Part shown: piece after piece, positions 43,495 through 50,594 of the stretch
Layout: every line of letters starts with the position of its first letter
How positions within the stretch are numbered: the stretch's first letter is position 1
DNA from: CAWJHE01 sp964614855
Lineage (GTDB): Bacteria; Chloroflexota; Anaerolineae; Anaerolineales; UBA4823
Assembly: GCA_964614855.1 (NCBI GenBank)
Contig: CAZTMX010000001.1
Coordinates: 1 to 54,186, forward strand
Reading direction: 5' to 3'
Length of the DNA stretch: 54,186 nt
The notes under the pieces: generated by a model
Databases searched by the model: none
Told to the model about the DNA's origin: nothing
Seen by the model: only the letters and a program-made list of their open reading frames with translations
Program-made: the position numbers and the translations under genes

Positions 43495-44871
43495 GTGGAA
43501 ATCCGTGATGAATTGACCGCCCTGGCGCGGCAGATGCTGGAGCGCAGGGAAAAAGAGGCCCAGCCGCTGATCCTCTTCCTGGGGCGCGGCTGTGCAGATG
43601 CCGCCGGCGTACCCGGCAGCATCGAAATCGCCCGCCAGTTGTTTCGCGATAACGACCTGGCGCGCCAGTACCTTGAGCCTGCAGGTGATGCATCTGACGA
43701 ACAGGCGCTGCTGCACGCATTCAATGAGTTTGTGGCGGATATGACCCCCGGCCAGCGCCACCGTATGCTGCAGTCTTTCTATGCCGGGCTGCCGGTGCCC
43801 GCCTTTTACCAGGACCTGGCGCTGTTGATTAAAGCCGGGTTCTTCCGCCGTGTGCTCACCACCAGCATCGATGCCCTGCTAGAACAGGCGCTCAACGGTG
43901 CAGGCCTGTATATCGATAAGGATTACCAGGTGATCAGCCTGGGCAGCGCGCAGAAAACCCAGCCTCCACGAGATTACCAGCAGACTGCCTTTAGGATCAG
44001 CATCCTCAAGCTGCACGGCGACCTGGCAGCGCAGCAGACCTACCTTACACCGGAAGAAATCCTGGATGCCCTGGAGCCGCAGCGTGCCTTTATCAAGGGC
44101 GAGCTTTCCGGCGACCTGGTGATGGCGGGCTACGAGTTCGAAAGCGAGCCGCTAAACACCTGGCTGAACCGTGTGCCCGGGCAGCTTTGGTGGGTGAACC
44201 CGGAACCCCTGGACCCGACACATATTGCCCGGCTCCAGGATGTGCGCAGCCTGCGCATCATATCCGGCAGCCAGGCTTATCCCGAAGAGTTTTTCGGCCA
44301 GCTGGTATACCTGCTGCTGCGCCGACCGCTCAAGACCTCGCTTTCAGCCGAGCCGATCCAGGCGTATTCACAGGCGCAGCAAGGTCTGAGCGATGTCGAT
44401 CAGCTTTTGGAAAGCCTGGAGGAGAGCGACTTCTCTGATACGGATTACCTCAAGGACCAGTTGTACCGCAGCCGGGCGCTGCTGCAAAGCCTGCAGCAAT
44501 CCTCCGCCCCGGGGGAACGCAACCTGCAGCTGCAGGCGCAGATCGATTACCAGCGCCAGCGTGTGACCGAGCTGGAAGACCAGCTGCGCAGCCTGGACGG
44601 CACCCGGCGGCATGTGCTGCAGCTGCTGCGCGAAATGCAGCAGGAGGTCGCCAAGGCCAGCACAGACCCTAACCAGGTCGCCTTTTTCCAGAGCCAGGTG
44701 CGCGCCATCCGCCGGGAATACCGGCGCGAGACACCCGACCAGACCATCATTTCAGCAGCCATCAGCGCCACGCTGATCCTGGTGGAGCGGCTGGGCGCAG
44801 AAAACATCGATCCGCAGCTGCTGCAAGAGCTGGCAGCTTTTGCACCCAGTACGCTGAGCCGGAGGTCGTGA
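43495..44871 (+). CDS. SIR2-like domain protein with C-terminal coiled coil
   Basis: 458 residues from the GTG at 43495, set by AGGAGG (43480-43485). The SIR2-like fold is read from LFLGRGCADAAGVPG (residues 28-41, the NAD loop, altered from GAGxS), VLTTSIDALLEQAL (120-133), ILKLHGD (170-176, His174) and 'LVMAGYEFESEPLNTWL' (208-224, like the GYSxxD motif). In active SIR2 NADases of defence systems the second motif is TTNYD and its Asn is essential; here the position is Ser124, so catalysis is doubtful and NAD or ADP-ribose binding may be the role. Residues about 290-410 are heptad-rich helices (coiled coil), followed by a helical end. It overlaps the CHAT gene by one base. A SIR2 effector paired with a CHAT protease suggests defence or regulated cell death, by inference. 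Confidence 0.75.
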   Translation: MEIRDELTALARQMLERREKEAQPLILFLGRGCADAAGVPGSIEIARQLFRDNDLARQYLEPAGDASDEQALLHAFNEFVADMTPGQRHRMLQSFYAGLPVPAFYQDLALLIKAGFFRRVLTTSIDALLEQALNGAGLYIDKDYQVISLGSAQKTQPPRDYQQTAFRISILKLHGDLAAQQTYLTPEEILDALEPQRAFIKGELSGDLVMAGYEFESEPLNTWLNRVPGQLWWVNPEPLDPTHIARLQDVRSLRIISGSQAYPEEFFGQLVYLLLRRPLKTSLSAEPIQAYSQAQQGLSDVDQLLESLEESDFSDTDYLKDQLYRSRALLQSLQQSSAPGERNLQLQAQIDYQRQRVTELEDQLRSLDGTRRHVLQLLREMQQEVAKASTDPNQVAFFQSQVRAIRREYRRETPDQTIISAAISATLILVERLGAENIDPQLLQELAAFAPSTLSRRS

Positions 44872-46004
44872 TGGCACAGGTGATTTCGCTGATGGTGCTG
44901 CCAACCGGCTCGGCTGAAGCGCTGCCGCAAATCCTGATGGAGCGCTCGGGTTTGTGGCGCGATATGTCGCCCTCGCTGGATATCCGCCTGTCCGTGCGCT
45001 CGCAGGCGCTGCGCGAAAACATGGACACCCTGCTGGGTGAGCTGATGGCGCAGATGGAGCACAACGCCCACCCCAGCCTGGCGGTTTTGAAAGCAGCCTT
45101 CAAAGGACATTACCGGGTGATCGTCCCAGCAGGCGTGCAGCAGGCGCTGGCAGATGCCTTGAGCCAATCCGCCCCCGGCACCCCGCCGCTGCTCAAGCTG
45201 CACATCCACCCGGCCGCGGAGTGGATCCCCTGGGAGCTGCTGCACGATGGCAAGGATTTCCTGGGGTTAAATTTCCAGATCGCCCGCCTGCCCATCTTAC
45301 CCAACAGCCCTGATCTTTCCTTTTATGAACCGCGCCGCGTCGACCAGGTGTGCAGCCTGCTGGCAAAAAACGCCTTTGATGAACCCTTGGCGCCCCAGCT
45401 TGAGCAAGCCTGGCAGGAGACCTTTTCTGGGCTGCTGCCGTCAGGCGTCCAGCTCACCCGTTACCCTGGCGAAGGCGCGCCAGCCCCAGGATATCCCAAT
45501 GTGGAGGACCTGATCCGGGCGGGCAGCAGCAGTGATATCCTGCACATCACCTGCCACGGCCACCTGCAGGACAGGTTCGACAGGTATTTTTGGTCGCTAG
45601 ACCACCTGAGCCCGCTGATCTATGATTACAAGATCAATGCTGCGCTTGTAAGCGATCTGCCGTTGGCGCAAAACCCGCTTGTTTTTGGCAATGCCTGCGG
45701 TTCGCCAGCAGCTGCGGCTGCAGACAGCAGCGGGATGCTTTCACCCGGGTTTGGCTCGCTGTTCTTCGCCCAGGGTGCGGTCGGGTTTATTGGAACCTTT
45801 GCGCCCATCACCCAGGCGCTGGCGGCGCCTTTTGCGCGTAAATTTTATGAATACTTGCTGGCTGAGGGGCTGCCGCTGGGGCGCGCCTTGCTGGCAGCCA
45901 AACGCTATTTTGCCGAAAATGGGGAAGCCGATCCGTCTTTTCTGTATTACTGCCTGTACGGACCGGCTGAAACCAGCTTTTACGCCGCGCCAGAGGACGG
46001 TTAA
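44871..46004 (+). CDS. CHAT-domain (caspase-like) protease
   Basis: 377 residues from the ATG at 44871, with GGAGG (44861-44865) inside the end of the SIR2-like gene. Residues 1-100 form an N-terminal domain without a recognised family. The CHAT domain follows: 'AAEWIPWELLHDGKDFLGLNFQIARLPIL' (the PWELL motif), SDILHITCHGHL with catalytic His229, and LVFGNACGSPA with catalytic Cys276, then 'GFGSLFFAQGAVGFIGTFAPI' and 'LLAAKRYFAE'. The His-Cys pair of caspase-like peptidases is intact. CHAT proteases act in type III CRISPR (Csx29/TPR-CHAT), gasdermin and other cell-death systems, cutting one specific protein. Its target here is unknown. Overlapping genes indicate translational coupling. Confidence 0.85.
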   Translation: MAQVISLMVLPTGSAEALPQILMERSGLWRDMSPSLDIRLSVRSQALRENMDTLLGELMAQMEHNAHPSLAVLKAAFKGHYRVIVPAGVQQALADALSQSAPGTPPLLKLHIHPAAEWIPWELLHDGKDFLGLNFQIARLPILPNSPDLSFYEPRRVDQVCSLLAKNAFDEPLAPQLEQAWQETFSGLLPSGVQLTRYPGEGAPAPGYPNVEDLIRAGSSSDILHITCHGHLQDRFDRYFWSLDHLSPLIYDYKINAALVSDLPLAQNPLVFGNACGSPAAAAADSSGMLSPGFGSLFFAQGAVGFIGTFAPITQALAAPFARKFYEYLLAEGLPLGRALLAAKRYFAENGEADPSFLYYCLYGPAETSFYAAPEDG

Positions 46005-46071
46005 GCCACGTATAAAATTGCCAGCATCACTGGCATGCGCATGCCGATTGGCGCTGCGCCCTGCATCGCGG

Positions 46072-46692
46072 CTAAGCGCTCAGCAGTTGCTCGAGCACGA
46101 CCTTTGAGCGCGCTTCCACCTCAGCGTGCAGGCTGCCGCCGTGCGAGTCCATGGTGACCACCACGGGGAAATCCTGCACTTCGATCACCCAAAAGGCTTC
46201 CGGTACGCCAAATTCCAGCTTATAAACTGTCTGCACCCGGGTGACGGTTTGTGCGATCAGGGTGGCTGCGCCGCCGATGGCATGCAAGTACACCCCCGGC
46301 ACCTCACGGCAGGCGTTCAGCGTCTTTGGCCCCATCCCGCCCTTGCCGATTACACCCTGGCAGTGAAAATGCCCCATCACTGCCCCCTGGTAAGGTTCTT
46401 CGCGGATGCTGGTGGTGGGTCCGGCAGCCACAAAGCGGTACTCCTTTGTATCCAGCCCGGAGACTACCGGCCCGCAGTGGTAGATCACCCCACCGTGCAG
46501 GATCTTCGCCAGCGCCTGGTAGATTTCCAGGTCGTCACCCTGCGGCTGGCGGGTTTTCTGGATAAACGTCTCCACCAGCCATTTGTGGGCGGTGTCGCGC
46601 CCGGTCACCATCACCCCGGAGAGCAGCAGTGGGTCGCCGACCTTCAGCTCTCGGATCAGGTCATCGCTAAAAGGAAGTTGTATTTTGAGCAT
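46072..46692 (-). CDS. Class I fumarate hydratase, beta subunit (C-terminal domain)
   Basis: 206 residues starting MLKIQLPFSDDLIRELKVGD, with AGGAGG upstream; the longer ORF is rejected because it overlaps the alpha gene. 'VGDPLLLSGVMVTGRDTAHKWLVE', 'GGVIYHCGPVV', 'AAGPTTSIREEPYQGAVM', 'VIGKGGMGPKTLNACRE', 'IGGAATLIAQTV' and 'FPVVVTMDSHGGSLH' are the fumarase/tartrate dehydratase beta pattern. With the alpha subunit it hydrates fumarate to malate in the oxygen-sensitive two-subunit enzyme. L-tartrate dehydratase is the alternative. It is 53 bases downstream of alpha. Confidence 0.9.
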   Translation of the reverse strand: MLKIQLPFSDDLIRELKVGDPLLLSGVMVTGRDTAHKWLVETFIQKTRQPQGDDLEIYQALAKILHGGVIYHCGPVVSGLDTKEYRFVAAGPTTSIREEPYQGAVMGHFHCQGVIGKGGMGPKTLNACREVPGVYLHAIGGAATLIAQTVTRVQTVYKLEFGVPEAFWVIEVQDFPVVVTMDSHGGSLHAEVEARSKVVLEQLLSA

Positions 46693-46745
46693 GGTTTGTG
46701 TCCTCCTGGCGCAAACAGCCAGCCGGCTGCGTGTGCCTGGAAATG

Positions 46746-47618
46746 CTACTGATAGGTCGCCGTACCGTCCCGCCAGGTCATGCGGCGACGGCGGTAGGCC
46801 CAGCACATATAGGAAATCGAGACAAAGAAGCTAGCGGGCAGCCGGTTCAGGTGCGTCAGCTTGGTCGCCAGCACGGTGGTGGCTCCGCCAAACCCCATGG
46901 GACCAATCCCCAGCTGGTTGGCTTCCTCAGTCAGGCGTTCTTCCAGGGCTGCCAGCTCTGGGTCGGGGCTGGGTTCGTCCATCTGGCGGAACAGTGCTTC
47001 CTTGGAGGCCAGGTAGGATGAGCCGCGGTCGCCGCCGATCGCTACACCCAATATGCCCGGCGCACAGCCCTTACCCTGCGCTTTGTGCACCGCATCCAGC
47101 ACGACCTTGCGCACACCAGCCAGGTCGCGCCCGGCGCCCAGGGCGCTGTTGGGCAGCGAATACTGCGCCCCCACGTTCTCGCAGCCGCCGCCTTTGAGCA
47201 TCAGGTCGATGGTCAGCGTGTCGTCTTCGCTCTCGTGAAAATGCACGGTGGGGAAATAATCGCCGCCCAGGTTGTTGCCGCTGTTTTTTCCACTTAGCGA
47301 ATCCACTGAGTTCGGGCGCAAGTAAGAGCGCCGCGTGGCCTGGACGACAGCCTCATCGATCTGTTTACGCAGGCTGCGCGTGCTCCAACCGGCAGGGTAG
47401 GAGACATAAAAAATTGGGGTGCCGGTATCCTGGCAGATGGGGGTCTGGTTGCGGCGCGCCAGGTCGATATTTTGTAAGATGCTCTCCATGGCGCCGCGCG
47501 CTGCCGAACCGGGCTGCTCGCGCTCTGCAGCCCGCCTGATCGCATCTTCCACATCCGGCGGCAGGTCTGTGGCAGCCAGCCGCACCAACTCCAGCACAGC
47601 TTGGGTGATATCTTGCAT
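46746..47618 (-). CDS. Class I fumarate hydratase, alpha subunit (Fe-S)
   Basis: 290 residues. The 4Fe-4S ligands are visible: Cys in TPICQDTGTP, Cys in LKGGGCENVGAQ and Cys in GKGCAPGILG. 'SGKNSGNNLGGDYFPTVHFHE' and 'IGPMGFGGATTVLATKLTHLNRLPASFFVSISYMCWAYRR' complete the family pattern. The Fe-S cluster activates substrate water, and the enzyme is oxygen-labile, which fits an anaerobe. It may be fumarase or L-tartrate dehydratase; fumarase is more likely with no other tartrate genes present. The beta subunit is the next gene. Confidence 0.92.
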   Translation of the reverse strand: MQDITQAVLELVRLAATDLPPDVEDAIRRAAEREQPGSAARGAMESILQNIDLARRNQTPICQDTGTPIFYVSYPAGWSTRSLRKQIDEAVVQATRRSYLRPNSVDSLSGKNSGNNLGGDYFPTVHFHESEDDTLTIDLMLKGGGCENVGAQYSLPNSALGAGRDLAGVRKVVLDAVHKAQGKGCAPGILGVAIGGDRGSSYLASKEALFRQMDEPSPDPELAALEERLTEEANQLGIGPMGFGGATTVLATKLTHLNRLPASFFVSISYMCWAYRRRRMTWRDGTATYQ

Positions 47619-47676
47619 GGCAGTACCTCCTGAAGGGTTGAAAAGCGAAAATATTGTGCTAATAAATCAAATCTGT

Positions 47677-49548
47677 TTATTCTGTGTGTTTTCGCAGCCA
47701 GGCGATGGCGCCCTTGGTCTGCCACCAGGCGTAGAAATAATCGCTGGCGTAGTGGCGCGCTTCACCGTCTTCATCCAGGTCCGTATCCTCGGCGTCGATA
47801 TCGGGCAGCAGGCGCCTGCCGGTCAGGTATTCCGGCGCCAGGGCGTTACACTGCAGGGCAACTTTGAGGGCGCTGCAGGCTTGCGGGCTGTCGCCGCTTT
47901 TGCGGAAGGCGAGCAGGGCGCGCGTATAGGGCCAGCCGGCGTATTCTTCATCGGCATAGCGCTCCAACAGCCCGGCAGCTTCTTCATCCTGGCCAAGCTT
48001 CATATAAATATACAGCAGGGCATAACGGGCGCCCTGGTGATCAGCCGGGTTCAAATGCAGGAGCTCACGGTAATGCCCCAGCGCCTGGTCATAGGCTTCC
48101 ATTTCCACCAGGCATTCTGCAACCCCCTGGCGGGCGACCAGATACGGGCGCGCCACCGGCAGGTCCCACAGGTGCCCGCTGTGCTGTTCAAACAGCTCCG
48201 GCGCCAGGTATTTTTCACCGGCGTGCATCCCACGCTCAAAGTATGCCAGCGCTTCTTCGACGCTTTCGGCCTCTTCGCCCAGAACCACCAGGGCGCGTAT
48301 GCAGCCGTCAAAGTAATCCAGTGCTTCTTTCGCCAGCAGCACCCGTTCTTCGGGGTCATCTGTCTCCCAGGAGCGGCGTGAAAGCTCCAGGGCGATCTTA
48401 ACCCGGGGATCATCCGGCAGGCGCAGCCAGTGCAGCATATGCTGGCCCTCGGGGGTGGCCAGCTCGCCGTCTTGATCCAGCGCCAGCGCCTCTTGTGCGA
48501 TCTCCTGGGGGTCATCCTGTGCGAAATCGCCTGCGAGCCTGTCAGTGTCCTTGCTTGCAGGGTAGCGCACCTGGACACACAGCTCACCCAATGGGGTGGG
48601 GATGGTGTATTCGGCTGTTGCCGGGGTGTAGTCCTCCGCTTCTTCATCAGGGGCCAGCCCAGAGACAAAGCGAGCGATGGCCTGCAAACAGGCGCCCAGC
48701 CGGTTGAGCTGCTCAGGGCTGGGGCGCAGGATTTCGTCTTGCGTATAGATAACAGGAACGGGATAGGCCTGCTGGTGTGCGACCGGCCAGCCGAATTGCT
48801 GGATGGCTTCCAGGTCAGCCGAAGGCACGGCTTCGGGCGGTTCGTAGCTGAGCATTTTCAGCCCCTGCTCGGGCAGAATCTCCAGCGGCTGGGTGGTTTG
48901 CGCAGCGACCTGGACCAGCTCCTGCCAGCTGTCGAAGAATAGCAAGCCGTACTGGATGCCGGCTTTGCCCATCAGGATGACGTACAAATCCTTCCCCGGC
49001 GGCTCTACATGCAGCGCCAGGGGTTGGGTGTCATCCAGCCTGTCCCAAACAGCCTGGCGGTAGAAATCTGCCGCTACGGCGTAGAAATGGGCTGCACTCT
49101 CCACGCTGATCCCTTCGATCTCCAACAGACCCAGCACCGAGGGCTGCGGTTTCTCATAGTCCATCAACCCCTGGATAAAAACCTGGTCGGCCAGCTCGTG
49201 ACGGGCGATCGTGCTTGCAGCGATGCCTGCCTGGGCCAGGGATGGCGCCAGCAGTGCATACATTTTTTTGGTTTCGAATTCTACTGCTGCCGGGCGGTGA
49301 GGTCTCGGGCTGCTGAGCGGGTAGATCATGTTTTCCGCCAAGAAATCCAGTATGTCTTCACCGGTGGGTGGCGTGTAGAAGGGTTGGCTGTCGAGCAGCT
49401 TACTGCCTTCTACATCAGCCAGCAGCAATAAGTATGGTGCGGTCTCACCGGAGGCGGTTTGTGTTTGGCGCAGAATCAAATACCAGGTATCTTGCTCCTG
49501 CGGCAACGCGAGCACTTCTGGGTGGATGCGCGGGCTTTTGCGTTTCAA
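47677..49548 (-). CDS. TPR-containing protein of unknown function, 623 residues
   Basis: The start is TTG, supported by TGGAGG seven bases upstream. Residues 1-330 make two related alpha/beta domains, each with 'LLEIEGISVESAAHFYAVAADFYRQAVWDRL' type helices and 'PYLLLLADVEGSKLLDSQPF' strands. From memory they resemble the DUF6930/DUF7309 type, which I could not verify. Residues 400-600 are helical with tetratricopeptide-like units ('ALDYFDGCIRALVVLGEEAESVEEALAYFERGM', 'AYDQALGHYRELLHLNPADHQGARYALLYIY'). No signal peptide and no catalytic motif are seen. It is 58 bases upstream of the fumarase alpha gene on the same strand. Function is not inferred. Confidence 0.75.
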   Translation of the reverse strand: MKRKSPRIHPEVLALPQEQDTWYLILRQTQTASGETAPYLLLLADVEGSKLLDSQPFYTPPTGEDILDFLAENMIYPLSSPRPHRPAAVEFETKKMYALLAPSLAQAGIAASTIARHELADQVFIQGLMDYEKPQPSVLGLLEIEGISVESAAHFYAVAADFYRQAVWDRLDDTQPLALHVEPPGKDLYVILMGKAGIQYGLLFFDSWQELVQVAAQTTQPLEILPEQGLKMLSYEPPEAVPSADLEAIQQFGWPVAHQQAYPVPVIYTQDEILRPSPEQLNRLGACLQAIARFVSGLAPDEEAEDYTPATAEYTIPTPLGELCVQVRYPASKDTDRLAGDFAQDDPQEIAQEALALDQDGELATPEGQHMLHWLRLPDDPRVKIALELSRRSWETDDPEERVLLAKEALDYFDGCIRALVVLGEEAESVEEALAYFERGMHAGEKYLAPELFEQHSGHLWDLPVARPYLVARQGVAECLVEMEAYDQALGHYRELLHLNPADHQGARYALLYIYMKLGQDEEAAGLLERYADEEYAGWPYTRALLAFRKSGDSPQACSALKVALQCNALAPEYLTGRRLLPDIDAEDTDLDEDGEARHYASDYFYAWWQTKGAIAWLRKHTE

Positions 49549-49590
49549 ATCGGCCTCCAGGCGGGCATGGGTATGGGTGGGTTTGCCTGT

Positions 49591-49596
49591 ATTATA
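49591..49596 (-). promoter_or_regulatory. -10 box for the TPR gene
   Basis: Minus-strand TATAAT (49596-49591) about 43 bases before the TTG start. No clear -35. Confidence 0.4.
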
Positions 49597-49627
49597 AATG
49601 CTTTTTGGTCTTCGCCCCAGGCAGCCC

Positions 49628-49656
49628 TTGACTTACTTGCTGTTCCGGCGATAATT
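49628..49656 (+). promoter_or_regulatory. Promoter of the aminotransferase gene
   Basis: TTGACT (49628-49633), exactly 17 bases, ATAATT (49651-49656). A GGAGGAG ribosome site precedes the ATG at 49689. Confidence 0.6.
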
Positions 49657-49688
49657 CCTCCCTGGGTAGAACCCGCGGAGGAGAAATT

Positions 49689-50594
49689 ATGAGTGTACGT
49701 TGCTGGCTGTACAACGGAAATGAGTTAAAACAATTGGATCTGGGGCAGGTGGACAGCCTGGACGCCTCGACAGCGCTGATCCCTGGCGGGGCATACACCA
49801 CGTTTCGCACCTTCCAGGGCACCAAGACACTCTTACTCGAAGACCATTTCCTGCGCCTGGAGGAGACCTCCCACCTGGCAGGCCAACCCGTGCAGATCGA
49901 GCGCCTGGCTGTGCGGGGGGCGTTGCGCCGGGTATTAGCTGAAGCCCAAAGGCTTTTCGCTGTAGATTCGGCGCCGGATGCCCAGGAGGAAACCCCCACA
50001 CAGCCTGGGATCCCCTCCTCCACCCCATTCGACCTGCGCCTGCGGATGACGCTGGATCTGGAACAGCGACCCGGCGAGCTGTACCTGGCAGCCGAGCCGC
50101 TGCACACCCCGCCGCAAGAAGCTTACGCACACGGTGTGCGGGTGGTGATCCGTAGAATGCAGCGCATCAACCCCAAGGCCAAGTTGACGCGTTTTATCCA
50201 GCGCTCGGACCCGGTGCGCCAGTCCCTGCCTGCGGGTGTCAACGAAGCCGTGATGGTCAACGAGCAGGATGAGCTGCTAGAAGGGCTGAGCAGCAATTTT
50301 TATGCGATCCTGTATGGAGAGATTTGGACAGCGGAAGCAGGCGTGCTATCGGGGATCACACGCAGCATGGTCATCGAATGCGCCCGCCGGCTGGATATCC
50401 CGATGCGCTACCAGCCCGCCAGGTTGAGCGATGTGCCTCGCATACAGGAAGCCTTTATCACCTCTGCCAGCCGGGCGGTGCTGCCGCTGTGCCAGATAGA
50501 GGATACGACCTTGCCGCAGACACCCGGCGCGCTGACCCGCCGCCTGATGCAGGCTTATGTGGGTCTGTTGGAAGAAAGATTGGAAAAGATTTAA
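49689..50594 (+). CDS. PLP-dependent class IV aminotransferase
   Basis: 301 residues. The class IV fold (IlvE/D-amino acid aminotransferase/ADC lyase) is shown by 'GGAYTTFRTFQGTKTLLLEDHFLRLEET' near residue 33, 'AKLTRFIQRS' with the PLP Lys near residue 160, 'VNEAVMVNEQDELLEGLSSNFYAI' and 'EAGVLSGITRSMVIECARRLDIPM' with the phosphate-binding loop, and 'EAFITSASRAVLPL'. A low-complexity insertion (residues 95-115, 'DAQEETPTQPGIPSS') interrupts the small domain. It may act on branched-chain amino acids, D-amino acids or aminodeoxychorismate; motifs alone do not decide. GGAGGAG precedes the ATG. It overlaps the convergent regulator gene by four bases. Confidence 0.88.
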   Translation: MSVRCWLYNGNELKQLDLGQVDSLDASTALIPGGAYTTFRTFQGTKTLLLEDHFLRLEETSHLAGQPVQIERLAVRGALRRVLAEAQRLFAVDSAPDAQEETPTQPGIPSSTPFDLRLRMTLDLEQRPGELYLAAEPLHTPPQEAYAHGVRVVIRRMQRINPKAKLTRFIQRSDPVRQSLPAGVNEAVMVNEQDELLEGLSSNFYAILYGEIWTAEAGVLSGITRSMVIECARRLDIPMRYQPARLSDVPRIQEAFITSASRAVLPLCQIEDTTLPQTPGALTRRLMQAYVGLLEERLEKI

